A stretch of DNA of 45,758 bases. Origin: Oscillatoriales cyanobacterium. GTDB lineage: Bacteria > Cyanobacteriota > Cyanobacteriia > Cyanobacteriales > Microcoleaceae. How positions within the stretch are numbered: position 1 is the stretch's first letter; the number at the start of each line of letters is the position of its first letter. Both the position numbers and the translations under genes were made by a program. The stretch is from contig RDYN01000036.1 of the NCBI GenBank assembly GCA_004293365.1, positions 39,236 through 84,993 of the forward strand, read 5' to 3'. Below, piece by piece: positions 1 through 8,437 of this stretch. The notes beneath the pieces were generated by a model that had not been told where the DNA came from, searched no databases, and was given only the letters and a program-made list of their open reading frames with translations.

Positions 1-27
1 GTTTTTGTGATTGACCGCCATAAGTAA

Positions 28-88
28 GGTTTGTAGTGCGGACTTCAGTCCGCTCTCAAGTGGCGGACTCAAGTCCGGACTACGAACC
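28..88. repeat. GGACTTYAGTCC hairpin repeat, copy 1
   Basis: An imperfect inverted repeat with arms resembling GGTTTGTAGTGCGGACTT and its complement. It belongs to a family seen at least eight more times in this window, always between genes. The surrounding 1-270 holds no gene I can support. A short direct repeat, GTTTTTGTGAT, lies at 1-11 and again at 89-99, close to the two sides of the element. Confidence 0.8.
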
Positions 89-270
89 GTTTTTGTGATA
101 GTAATTTACCGGACATGATACGATACACTCGCCTACAAATAAATAAGCTGGCGTTAAGTGTTGTCTAAAAAACTGTATTAGTTTCTAGCCACCTGTGGGT
201 ACACAATTGAGATTTGAGATTTTCCCTCGCCACAAACCAGAGAGGAAATCAATTTAATTGCCAGATACAT

Positions 271-645
271 TTAACCAGCTTTCACCTCGGCTGCTGCTGT
301 TTCTAAACTTGTCAGTTCGGCACTTTCTAACAAAGGTTGTTTAGCTTCTACCTCTGCTTTATAGCGTTCGATATCTTGTTGTAATTCCTGAATTTGCTGC
401 TCTTTTTCGCGAACTTGGCGGATTTCTTGGCGAGAGGCGAGGGTTCGCTGCATTCTCGACCACAAACTGAACAGCCACGCTAAAACAGCTCCCAATCCGG
501 TTGCTACAATGAGTTCTACGCACAGCGGAGCTTTAACTTGGACGCCTTTAATAATTTGAACGGTGGTCGGCTCTGTATTTTCGATGCTGAACAATACTAG
601 AGCCAAGCAAATCAGAAAGATGAAGAAGAAATTTAGCGATCGCAT
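271..645 (-). CDS. LapA-domain (DUF1049-like) inner-membrane protein
   Basis: This is a 124-residue membrane protein of the LapA type, a family linked in other bacteria to envelope or lipopolysaccharide assembly. Residues about 4-22 form a first hydrophobic segment and about 43-62 a second. They are followed by a charged, Gln/Glu-rich coiled coil (about 70-108) that would face the cytoplasm. The ATG at 645 is preceded by an AGGAAC-like ribosome-binding stretch. The length fits the family. Its role in cyanobacteria is not established. It stands alone, with about 200 bp to the next gene downstream of it on the map. Confidence 0.75.
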   Translation of the reverse strand: MRSLNFFFIFLICLALVLFSIENTEPTTVQIIKGVQVKAPLCVELIVATGLGAVLAWLFSLWSRMQRTLASRQEIRQVREKEQQIQELQQDIERYKAEVEAKQPLLESAELTSLETAAAEVKAG

Positions 646-845
646 TTTCTCTGTTCCTAATTCTCAATTCTGGTAAAGCAAATTGTTTGCTATTTGTCAA
701 CTATTTTTTGGCAGATGCTGCCTGTTGGTTTGATAATATCAAATCTGGTCAATTAATCATAATATCCGGGGAGGGGCGGGTTTGTGGGAACTCTGAGAGT
801 TTATTGAACATATTAGTCAACCCGCCCTTACAGGACATCTCCTTT

Positions 846-1673
846 TTAGGTTGGGCTGATGTTTTGCTGTTTTTTACCGATTCCCAAAGCTGGCAATATT
901 TGATATTTCACAGCAGTGCCCGCCGCCACAAATAAGGCAATAATCAGTGCTCCTATTCCTACGGGGCTCGGAATCCAGAATGTCGCCTCCAAATAGTTGA
1001 CTTCTCCGGGTTTCAGCTTCCACACTAACTGCTTTCCCTGCTGATAGCTTTGGGGAACCAGCGCACCGGCGACAGTAGTTGAAATATTTTCGGCGCCCCA
1101 AGGCGTGTTCAAGCTAAAGTCTAGCTCCAAAAGTCCCCCCGGATTCAGCAGAGGACTGCCGTTGGAGGAAACCAGAGCCAGAGAGCGCAAATCCAATTCC
1201 AAACTTAACCGATTTCGCAGCGCCAATAACAAATTATTTTGCTTGACGCTCAGGTGAGATTCAAACTTGGGCAAATCGGTTTCTAGGGGACTTGCGGCGC
1301 GAGATTTGGCGGTTTGTGCGATCGGATTGTAGAATTTGTTGAACTTGTCTTCTAACTCGGCGCCATTATTGAAAGGAATCGTCACTAGAACTTCTCTCTC
1401 GGAAAGCCGTTTAGTTTTTCCGTCGAGCAATCTCGCCCGCTTTTCTACGCTTTTCAACCAATCTGCAACAGTTTCGCTGCTGAAGCTGGTCAACCTTTCC
1501 CCCAGTTTAATGTGCTGCACGATTGCGCCGCGAGTTTGACTGTCAAAGTTGACTCCGACATCGTACTGAACGCATCCAGTCACTAGAGTTAAAAGGCAAA
1601 AAACCAAAGGCAAAAGAAAGAAAAAATGCTTTTTCTTCTTCCCAGTTCCATCCTTGAAATTTTGCTCTTTCAT
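846..1673 (-). CDS. DUF3153-family lipoprotein
   Basis: This is a cyanobacterial conserved protein with an N-terminal lipoprotein signal: a Lys-rich start, a hydrophobic stretch and the lipobox LVTGC, so the mature protein should be lipid-anchored at the Cys. The body carries the DUF3153-like segment around VQYDVGVNFDSQTRGAIVQH. A second hydrophobic helix (GIGALIIALFVAAGTAVKY) lies near the C-terminus. I chose the ATG at 1673 because AGGGG lies just upstream in the coding strand. An in-frame ATG at 1703 would add ten residues but has no such site. Function is unknown. DUF3153 membership is from memory. Confidence 0.75.
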   Translation of the reverse strand: MKEQNFKDGTGKKKKHFFFLLPLVFCLLTLVTGCVQYDVGVNFDSQTRGAIVQHIKLGERLTSFSSETVADWLKSVEKRARLLDGKTKRLSEREVLVTIPFNNGAELEDKFNKFYNPIAQTAKSRAASPLETDLPKFESHLSVKQNNLLLALRNRLSLELDLRSLALVSSNGSPLLNPGGLLELDFSLNTPWGAENISTTVAGALVPQSYQQGKQLVWKLKPGEVNYLEATFWIPSPVGIGALIIALFVAAGTAVKYQILPALGIGKKQQNISPT

Positions 1674-1719
1674 CTTTATTCCCCTGTTTTTTCCTATTTG
1701 CATGAATTAGCAAAGCCAC

Positions 1720-1892
1720 GTTTGTAGTGAGGACTTTAGTCCTCTGATTTTGCAGAGGACTAAAGTCCTCACTACAAACCTATTTTATAGCGCTCGATTC
1801 GTGACAGAAACAGTTTTTTTTTGCAAACCCAGGTTTGTAGTGAGGACTTTAGTCCTATCTAAATCAGAGGACTAAAGTCCTCACTACAAACC
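1720..1892. repeat. Two GGACTTTAGTCC hairpin repeats (1720-1780, 1832-1892)
   Basis: Two near-perfect inverted repeats, each about 61 bp, with arms GTTTGTAGTGAGGACTTTAG and the complement. Arms match the copies at 10992, 31131, 37775 and 45660. They lie between two minus-strand genes. Either may act as a transcription terminator hairpin, but no T-tract follows. Confidence 0.9.
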
Positions 1893-1958
1893 AAGAGGTG
1901 AGTATTAACATTTTGCTAGCAGCAGTGTCAGCCTCATCTAGCATTAACCGCACTGAAC

Positions 1959-3263
1959 TTATTGCCTGGAAGCTACACCCAACTGTTGAAACAGCATACT
2001 CGGCAAATATGCGCCACCGCCTACCCATTCGGCTTCGGTACTTAAATCTGCCAAATTTTTAAAGGCTTCAAAAATGCTGCCTGCCACCATTGTATTCTTG
2101 ACGCGACCGACAATTTTGCCTTTTTCTACTTTATAGCCTAAGTCCAAGTTGACCGAAAATTCGCCAGCTAACTGATTGGATTGACCGGCACCTAAAACTT
2201 GTTCTACTATGAGACCTTCGTCCATGCTAGCAATCAAGTCTTGGGTGCTGGTATTTCCTGGGGAAATGCAAAAGTTGGTCAAATCTGGGCCCGGGCGAGA
2301 CAATCCGCCGCGAAAACCGTTACCGGTCGATCGTACACCGGCGCGGGCGGCCCACCTGCGATCCCAATAAAATCCGGTGACAGTTCCTTTGTCAATCAAG
2401 GTTTTGCGGGTGGTGGGCGTACCTTCGTCGTCGAAGGGACAAGCGGAAGGGCCCAAAGTTGGGTCTTCAAAAAAGGTGAAGCGTTCGTCAAATAAGGTTT
2501 CGCCGATTTTGTCGGCTAGGGGAGAGGCTTTTTGAACTACTGTTTGACCTGAAAGGATTGTATCAAAGAGGCTCCCTAGGGTGCTGGCGGCGGCTCTGGG
2601 GGTAAATAATACTGGGTAGGAACCGCTGGTGATGGTGGCTGGATGTTCGGCGAGGCGGTATTTTTCGAGGAGGGATTTCAGGATGCTGTTGGTGTCCAGG
2701 GGTCGATCGCGCGCAACATCGTAACTGTATGCTTGCATAAAGTCTTCTCCTTTTACCAAGTTGCCCGCGATCGTCCCGCTGACGATTTGGCTGCACCTTT
2801 CGGCGTACACATCTCGCGTCGTGGCAATTTTCACGCGGCCGTGGCGGACGTGAAAGCCCACATCTACCATAATATCGGGATTGTAGGCGTGGACTTGCTC
2901 GATGAGGTTTTTGCCGTTTTCGACTAATTCTTGGGTTGTGGGCGGAGTGTAGGTGGTTTCCGGGCCTTTTAGATGGAAGTCGGAGGCGAGTTCAAATTCT
3001 GCGGGGTCGCCGATTTCGGCTGTTTGAATCGCTGCATCTACTAAGTCGTCTAGCCGCGTTAAGTCTGTGGAACTAGCAAAGCCGATTTTGCCTTTGTAAA
3101 TCAGCCGGAGTGCTACGCCTTGCAGTGCTTTGGTTTGCAGGGATTTGAGGCGATTGTTTTCAAATTCGATCGGCGTGTCTTGACTGGATAGATAATATAC
3201 TTCAGCAGCATCCGCGCGCCCAGATGCCAATTTCAAAATCTGTTCTATAGTGGAATCGCTCAC
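1959..3263 (-). CDS. TldD/PmbA-family protein (PmbA-like)
   Basis: A 434-residue protein of the TldD/PmbA family. In E. coli, TldD and PmbA (TldE) form a heterodimeric zinc protease that acts on unfolded peptides and matures some modified peptides. The family N-terminus is clear: AEVYYLSSQDTPIEFENNRL, then GVALRLIYKGKIGFASSTDL. The C-terminal half contains the conserved FAGG-type glycine-rich barrel region (GNGFRGGLSRPGPDLTNF) and GEFSVNLDLGY. I see no HExxxH metal motif, which places it with the non-catalytic PmbA/TldE partner rather than TldD. The start is GTG at 3263. No TldD partner is in this window, so it must be encoded elsewhere if the pair exists. Confidence 0.88.
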   Translation of the reverse strand: MSDSTIEQILKLASGRADAAEVYYLSSQDTPIEFENNRLKSLQTKALQGVALRLIYKGKIGFASSTDLTRLDDLVDAAIQTAEIGDPAEFELASDFHLKGPETTYTPPTTQELVENGKNLIEQVHAYNPDIMVDVGFHVRHGRVKIATTRDVYAERCSQIVSGTIAGNLVKGEDFMQAYSYDVARDRPLDTNSILKSLLEKYRLAEHPATITSGSYPVLFTPRAAASTLGSLFDTILSGQTVVQKASPLADKIGETLFDERFTFFEDPTLGPSACPFDDEGTPTTRKTLIDKGTVTGFYWDRRWAARAGVRSTGNGFRGGLSRPGPDLTNFCISPGNTSTQDLIASMDEGLIVEQVLGAGQSNQLAGEFSVNLDLGYKVEKGKIVGRVKNTMVAGSIFEAFKNLADLSTEAEWVGGGAYLPSMLFQQLGVASRQ

Positions 3264-3314
3264 AATAATCGCCTTTGAGGTTGGTCTTTGTTCTATTTTA
3301 GCGATTTTGGGTGT

Positions 3315-3547
3315 GGCCAGAAACCGGGTTTTTTCCCAGAATATCGATACACCACCAAAAAGCTGCGAAAAACCCGGTTTCCTTAGTTATATGCGTGGCC
3401 AGAAACCGGGTTTTTTCCGAGAATATCGATCCACCACCGAAAAACTGCGAAAAACCCGGTTTCTTTGATTTTGGGTGTGGCCAGAAACCGGGTTTCTACG
3501 AGATTTTACGCATCCTCACGAGATATTCGTGAGAAACCCGGTTTCTC
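3315..3547. repeat. Three AGAAACCGGGTTT hairpin repeats
   Basis: Three consecutive inverted repeats of about 72 bp (about 3315-3385, 3395-3467, 3476-3547). Each opens with GGCCAGAAACCGGGTTT and closes with AAACCCGGTTTC. The first two share a nearly identical loop containing GAATATCGAT and CACCACC. The third has a different loop with its own small stem. They fill the gap between the PmbA-like gene and the TPR gene. Small reading frames inside them are repeat-derived. Confidence 0.9.
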
Positions 3548-3563
3548 AATCCCGCGCGCAAAC

Positions 3564-5045
3564 TTACGATCGATCTCCAGCCATCTGCTGAACTATAGCA
3601 ATAATTTCTCTCACTGTCTCCGCGTCGGGCGATCGCAAATGCTGTAAAATCTCCAAAGATTGCTGTAAATAATTGAAAGCTTGGTCAAAATATCCCTGGG
3701 CTGCTAACAACTGTCCAAGCATTGCGAAAGTAGCAGCTTTCCCTTGAAGATTGCCAATTTTTTCCTCAAGTTCGAGTGATTCTTGATAAAAGGCGATCGC
3801 CTGTTCTACTTCCCCTCGATTCGCATAGATTCCTGCTAGTTGGTGCAAAGTAGCAGCTTTCCCTTGAACATCGCCAATTTTTTCCTTAAGTTCGAGTGAT
3901 TCTTGATAAAATGCGATCGCCTGTTCTACTTCTTCCCCTCGATCGGCATAGATTATTGCTAGTTGGTGCAAAGTAGCAGCTTTCATCTTAATATCGCCAA
4001 TTTTTTCGTGAAGTTCGAGAGATTGTTGATAAAATGCGATCGCCTGTTCTACTTCCCCTCGATCGGCATAGATTCCTGCTAGTTGGTGCAAAGTAGCAGC
4101 TTTCATCTTAATATCGCCGATGCGTTCAAAGATTTCCATAGCTTGCTGTTCTAAAGTAATTGCCTTTTCAATTTCGCCTAGATTGCGCTCAACAATTGCT
4201 AATTCATGTAAAATATTTGCCTTTACATCGCCTAAATTTTCATCATCCTTCGCCAAATTTAACGCTTGTTCTAGATAATATTTTGCTGTTTTATATTCAC
4301 TCCGACTGCGATAAGCAATCGCCAAATCATTCAAAACTCTGATGCGAGTTTTCAAATCCTCTTGAGTTTGCTCGCGCCCATTCGAGGGAGTATATTCAAT
4401 CAATAACCGTTTTAATAAATCGATCCGTTCCTGCTTTTCCGGTAACTCACAATTTGTAATTCCTTTACTAGCATCCAGAGTTTGAGAAATCGCATCATCT
4501 CTAGTATTTACAGGAGTTTTAAACACAAAAGTTCCCGAATTCCAGGCCCAGAAATCCGGCGCATAATTAGCAACTCGCGTAATCGCATAATCCGGCAAAC
4601 AAAACAGCATGAGATGCCGCACCATAACCGGATAAGCATCTCGCACCCAATTAAAATCTACCAGCATCGGCGGATATTCTCCCGTCATCCCGATCGCATT
4701 TTCCACTCCCCGCACCATGAAAACCAACTTTTTGTCTGGTTGAACCTTAACTGTTGGCAAAACCTTCAGAATTTCGTCCAGCAAAAACCGCATATCAGGA
4801 TCGGGAAAATCCCAAATCTCAAACTGCATCTCTTGACAATCGGGATGGTTAATCAATGCCTGAATAATCGCATCTCTATCCTTGGCAAAATTACTTTGGA
4901 TAAATCCCAAATCAAAGGCATCGTCGGGAACAATATCGACAAATGTCAGCAATTCGTCAAAAGATTGTTGATTGAGTTCAACAATCCTTTGTCGGTATGT
5001 TTCAGGGATTTCCTTGAATTGATCTAAGGGCTTGTTGGAAAGCAT
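3564..5045 (-). CDS. TPR protein with divergent NTPase-like N-terminal half
   Basis: A 493-residue two-part protein. Residues about 1-190 are not TPR. They contain KLVFMVRGVENAIG, then NWVRDAYPVMVR and LMLFCLPDYAITR, which read like the back half (Walker-B-like and sensor strands) of a NACHT/STAND-type NTPase with no P-loop. From about residue 245 to the end are tetratricopeptide units. Several 40-residue units are almost identical (ATLHQLAGIYADRGEVEQAI), and one carries an extra Glu (GEEVEQ) from a 3-bp insertion. Its start lies 44 bp inside the end of the upstream P-loop ATPase gene, so the two are probably translationally coupled and act together. It is likely a protein-binding or sensor partner. 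The exact function is unknown. Confidence 0.7.
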   Translation of the reverse strand: MLSNKPLDQFKEIPETYRQRIVELNQQSFDELLTFVDIVPDDAFDLGFIQSNFAKDRDAIIQALINHPDCQEMQFEIWDFPDPDMRFLLDEILKVLPTVKVQPDKKLVFMVRGVENAIGMTGEYPPMLVDFNWVRDAYPVMVRHLMLFCLPDYAITRVANYAPDFWAWNSGTFVFKTPVNTRDDAISQTLDASKGITNCELPEKQERIDLLKRLLIEYTPSNGREQTQEDLKTRIRVLNDLAIAYRSRSEYKTAKYYLEQALNLAKDDENLGDVKANILHELAIVERNLGEIEKAITLEQQAMEIFERIGDIKMKAATLHQLAGIYADRGEVEQAIAFYQQSLELHEKIGDIKMKAATLHQLAIIYADRGEEVEQAIAFYQESLELKEKIGDVQGKAATLHQLAGIYANRGEVEQAIAFYQESLELEEKIGNLQGKAATFAMLGQLLAAQGYFDQAFNYLQQSLEILQHLRSPDAETVREIIAIVQQMAGDRS

Positions 5046-6360
5046 AGCTTTGTTTTACGAGTGGGTTGACATAATTCCACCGACTACTTCCGTTGTACTC
5101 CAAAACGGAAAGATTGAATAATAACCTTTGTCCCATTGCATCTTTAGCAATATCTTTTTCGAGGCAAACCCGCGCTAAAGTTGTATAATATTCTGGTGTA
5201 GGAGTAGACCTTTCAAAGTCAAATTGCTGTTGATTTAAAGCGTAAGTGACATCTTCAGCCAAGATTTTAGCGTGTTTGCGAGTTGTAGCTGTCAGACAAG
5301 CCGATCGAGTTATTTGCATCAATTGTCGCACATGGCCACCACTGGCTTTTACCAAATCTAGCAACTGTTGTCGATCGGCAAATACCGCACTAACATCAAC
5401 TCGTTGCTCGATCAAACTGGCAACTCCATCTAATTTTTGTTGATTATGACCTAGATCGCACTGACTGCGGTTAAATTCATAAATATTCACCATTGGCACG
5501 ATGTTGAGATTGCTGTCAAACAAGTTGCTAACATTTTTGTCTGAATAAATCACCGAAATAGGCACTGTATAAATAATTGTAGAGTCTAGCCCTTGAATCT
5601 GACTGTTGTAATCAAAAAACAAATGGTTCCCAACTTCTGGACTAACCCGGTCTAAGTTATCAACAATTACCAAAAATCCCTTCTCATAGCGGTCTGGATA
5701 TTTGCGTCTGAGCTTATCAAAAGCGTCTTTAAACAACAGATTTATATCTGTCAGCAAGCGAGATGTATTGCGTTTAAGAGTTTCACGAATCACCTGTTTT
5801 TGTTGACTAGAACCTCGAATTTGACCGATCAATTTTGCGGTCAACTTAGAAATAAACGGAATTTCTGCACCTCCACTTGCTTCGGTTTCGATACTGACGG
5901 AAGATTGAACAGTTTCTTCTGTTTCTTTAGTGACTTCTTTAAACCACGATTCAAAACTTTTTAAGATTTCTGGGTCAAACTTCAACCGTAGTTTAGTTAA
6001 ATCATCGGTTAATTGTTTGATTAAAAGTAAATATAGATCGGTATATTCGGTATCATTAACATCTAGTTCCAGATCGAACTCTATATAAATCACCCGATAT
6101 TCATTTTCCCACCGCGACTGAATCCGTTTTAATTCTGTACTTTTGCCACATCCCCGATGTCCGGTAAACAAAATCGTGTTAAATTCCCCTGGATTTTGAA
6201 ACTCCAGTTTAGTGCTGACAAGTTCTATAGCTTCTGTGTTGCGTACTGCGGACAAATCCACATAATATCGCGCGATATCATCACCCATGAGAGGCTTGAC
6301 ATCGCAAGCGCGGTAAGCTTCTTTGAGTGTTTTGGCGCGGTTAGCTGGGAGTGAAGTCAT
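5002..6360 (-). CDS. P-loop ATPase (AAA/ORC- or STAND-like)
   Basis: From the ATG at 6360 this gives 452 residues. A Walker A motif, GHRGCGKST, is at about residues 67-75 and Walker B is LVIVDNLDRV. A C-terminal SGGHVRQLMQITR segment resembles the sensor-2/helical lid of ORC1-type and KAP-type AAA ATPases. The region between Walker A and B has a long charged insert. It contains no nuclease or membrane segment that I can identify. A longer start at 6426 is possible, but that extra stretch is made of HIP1 sequence and a TAGATTG tandem repeat, so I prefer 6360. The gene overlaps the downstream TPR gene by 44 bp and follows a PD-(D/E)XK-like gene on the same strand. It is probably the switch component of a three-protein module. 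Confidence 0.75.
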   Translation of the reverse strand: MTSLPANRAKTLKEAYRACDVKPLMGDDIARYYVDLSAVRNTEAIELVSTKLEFQNPGEFNTILFTGHRGCGKSTELKRIQSRWENEYRVIYIEFDLELDVNDTEYTDLYLLLIKQLTDDLTKLRLKFDPEILKSFESWFKEVTKETEETVQSSVSIETEASGGAEIPFISKLTAKLIGQIRGSSQQKQVIRETLKRNTSRLLTDINLLFKDAFDKLRRKYPDRYEKGFLVIVDNLDRVSPEVGNHLFFDYNSQIQGLDSTIIYTVPISVIYSDKNVSNLFDSNLNIVPMVNIYEFNRSQCDLGHNQQKLDGVASLIEQRVDVSAVFADRQQLLDLVKASGGHVRQLMQITRSACLTATTRKHAKILAEDVTYALNQQQFDFERSTPTPEYYTTLARVCLEKDIAKDAMGQRLLFNLSVLEYNGSSRWNYVNPLVKQSYAFQQALRSIQGNP

Positions 6361-6470
6361 CGGATTGTAGATTGTAGATTGTAGATGGAACTCACAGTCG
6401 GTTGCGATCGCGTGCGATCGAGACATGGAGCTTTTTAATTCCTATTGTAACTCATATCTCACACTATGCT

Positions 6471-7076
6471 CTATAATTGTAATTCGCACTGTTTAAAAAC
6501 ATAGTTAACGGCCGCAAACAGTCGCTCTAAATCCTGAATTGTGTAGAAAATTTTATTTTGAGTAAACATTTCTAATTTGAGCTTGCCAAACTGCCACATT
6601 GCTCCATTAGAAACAATCCCAAAGATGGTTTGTTCTGATTCATTGTTCAGTCGCTGTACGGCGATCATTTCTGCTAAACACTGTCCCCATCCTTCATCAA
6701 AGGCGCTCTCTTTCTTGGCTTCAACTAAGATGAAATAGGGCTTATCAAAAACTACAGTACCAAGGGTGGAACGCTTTGCCAATATATAATCTGGAATTCC
6801 TGACAGATTCTCGTTATAGACTAAGGTTTGGTGACTCCAGATGAGAAAATTACTGCGATAATTTTTCCAAACTTCTTTCAAAACTGGATAGATGATATTT
6901 TCACAAATGGCGATTTCTGAGTTGTCAAATACTCCTTCATTGAAAATCAATTCTAACTCATTCCGAAAAATATCGCTGACTGCAAGTTCTGTTTCGACAA
7001 TGAAGTTATCCCGCAGGTAATTAATCTGGAATTCCTTGGCGACAGCGCTGATACTTTTATGATCGATAAAAGCCAT
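6471..7076 (-). CDS. PD-(D/E)XK nuclease-like protein
   Basis: A 201-residue protein with a plausible PD-(D/E)XK active site. GIPDYILA supplies Asp96, and FILVEAKKES supplies Glu119 and Lys121 with the usual E-x-K spacing. WGQCLAEM (Gln132) fits the conserved Gln seen after the core in several restriction-type families. The N-terminal 80 residues are helical. No fused helicase or methylase is present. It sits 44-110 bp upstream of the P-loop ATPase gene on the same strand, depending on that gene's start, so co-transcription is likely. Related stand-alone proteins occur widely in cyanobacteria as hypothetical proteins. Nuclease activity is inferred from motifs only. Confidence 0.65.
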   Translation of the reverse strand: MAFIDHKSISAVAKEFQINYLRDNFIVETELAVSDIFRNELELIFNEGVFDNSEIAICENIIYPVLKEVWKNYRSNFLIWSHQTLVYNENLSGIPDYILAKRSTLGTVVFDKPYFILVEAKKESAFDEGWGQCLAEMIAVQRLNNESEQTIFGIVSNGAMWQFGKLKLEMFTQNKIFYTIQDLERLFAAVNYVFKQCELQL

Positions 7077-7130
7077 TGCTTAACTTCTCTCATTCCTGGA
7101 CGCAAAAAATGGTTTTATCCGCTATTGGTA

Positions 7131-7193
7131 AGGTGCGTATTGCGCACCCTACAGATAGAGTTTGTGCGCAATGCGCACCCTACAGATAGAGTT
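7131..7193. repeat. GTGCGCAATGCGCAC repeats
   Basis: A pair of short repeats containing GGTGCG(T)ATTGCGCACCCTA and GTGCGCAATGCGCACCCTAC, followed by the direct repeat CAGATAGAGTTTGT. The same palindromic family is expanded at 26440-26945. It lies between the nuclease-like gene and the small TPR gene. Confidence 0.75.
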
Positions 7194-7213
7194 TGTACGA
7201 ATGAAAAAAATGA

Positions 7214-7735
7214 TTAATAACTAATAAACAAGCCGCCTAAAATCAAAACTATTGCAATTAACGCCACCCAAATAAACCGATTATCCTTCGTATTAACCTG
7301 ACTCAAGTCCACAGGTTCGGCTACAACTGGCTTGGGTTTTGCGTACTTGATATCGGCGTTGGGATTGGCTTGAAAATTGATTGATTTATTGTCATCCAAA
7401 GCTGCTAAATCGGGGATTTTTACTGTCCATTCGTCAGGAATACTGAGTTTGGGGGCTTCGAGAATGAACAGCAGGCGCTTTGCTTGCTGGCGCGTTTCTT
7501 GGCGGGGATGGCGGGTGAGTTTGCGGCAAAGCTCGATCGCCCTTGCTGTATCGCCAGAGGCTTCGTAGGCTGTCACCAGCCACATCTGCACCTCGCCGCC
7601 CAGCCGGGAAGTGCGATCGACCAAACCTGTCGCCGTTTCTAAACTTTGGATAGCTTGACCGTAGCGGCCGCTCTCAAAAGCTACTCGACCAGCTTGGTAC
7701 TCAGTTTCAACTATTTCTAACTTTTCTGAAGTCAC
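7214..7735 (-). CDS. Small TPR protein with C-terminal membrane anchor
   Basis: A protein of about 173 residues. The N-terminal half has TPR-like helices (YQAGRVAFESGRYGQAIQSL and WLVTAYEASGDTARAIELC). The middle is a Pro-rich linker and the end is a single transmembrane helix (FIWVALIAIVLILGGLFISY) with almost no tail. It is therefore likely tail-anchored, with the TPRs in the cytoplasm. I prefer GTG at 7735, giving MTSEKLEIVE. A TTG at 7756 would add seven residues. The partner is unknown. It lies just downstream of ssb on the same strand, with a gap of about 50 bp, so the two may share a transcript. Confidence 0.7.
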   Translation of the reverse strand: MTSEKLEIVETEYQAGRVAFESGRYGQAIQSLETATGLVDRTSRLGGEVQMWLVTAYEASGDTARAIELCRKLTRHPRQETRQQAKRLLFILEAPKLSIPDEWTVKIPDLAALDDNKSINFQANPNADIKYAKPKPVVAEPVDLSQVNTKDNRFIWVALIAIVLILGGLFISY

Positions 7736-7783
7736 CAGCGCCCACCCAATTGACAAATATTATTTTCCCAAATTCCCCAAACC

Positions 7784-8143
7784 CTAGAATTCGCTGTTGT
7801 TTGACGACCTATTCGATTCTGCATCCCGTTTAGAATCCAATAGTTCAAATCGGTCTACTTTAATGATAGGGTTCGATCTGTTGGCTCCAGTGTTGCGATC
7901 TTGCCAGCGCTCGAACTTCAACGAACCCTTGACAGCAATCAACCTACCCTTGCGAATATAGTCAGCAGCTACTTGGGCATCCTTGCCCCACAGTTCCAAA
8001 TTGAACCAGTCTGGCTGATCGCCGTTCTTGGATGTGCGGTTGACTGCTAGCGTCAACTTGCACTTAACTGTACCAGACTGAAAATACTTCACGTCCGGGT
8101 CGCCGCCGACGCGGCCGACTAAAGTCACAACATTAAGACTCAT
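7784..8143 (-). CDS. ssb: Single-stranded DNA-binding protein
   Basis: A 119-residue OB-fold protein that binds single-stranded DNA during replication and repair. Family hallmarks are the opening MSLNVVTLVGRVGGDPDVKY, the strand WFNLELWGKDAQVAADYIRKG and the basic strand LKFERWQDRNTG. It is short and ends in SNRSSNNSEF, so it lacks the acidic DDDIPF tip that recruits partner proteins in most bacteria. Short cyanobacterial SSBs of this type are known. It is divergently transcribed from mreB across about 290 bp, which must hold both promoters. A second SSB elsewhere in the genome is possible. Confidence 0.93.
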   Translation of the reverse strand: MSLNVVTLVGRVGGDPDVKYFQSGTVKCKLTLAVNRTSKNGDQPDWFNLELWGKDAQVAADYIRKGRLIAVKGSLKFERWQDRNTGANRSNPIIKVDRFELLDSKRDAESNRSSNNSEF

Positions 8144-8437
8144 AAATTTTTTCGGGAATGTGCTCGATTGGTGATGTAGTTAAAATCTCCCTGAACGGCG
8201 AGATCCTCCAAAATTAACTTGGAACAGCGCGAATCAGGGCTTCATCCTGATTTTACACCCACTTACCAGAACATATTTATTGTGGATGATTGGCGAGCCT
8301 GAATTCAACATATGCTCGACAATGTACATTTCTGACTAGACTCAGGATGAAAAACGTAATAGAATCCACCTCGGTTACACTTTTGTAACAACATTATTGC
8401 ACACATTAGTATTTTAGTTTTGGGGGGGTACAAATCA

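Noticed and set aside
3315-3547. CRISPR array
   Set aside because: Repeats are palindromic hairpins with conserved loops, units touch each other without unique spacers, and no cas gene is present.
4482-5027. 181-residue plus-strand frame opposite the TPR gene
   Set aside because: Rich in Arg, Ile and His with no domain; the opposite strand encodes a clear protein coupled to the ATPase.
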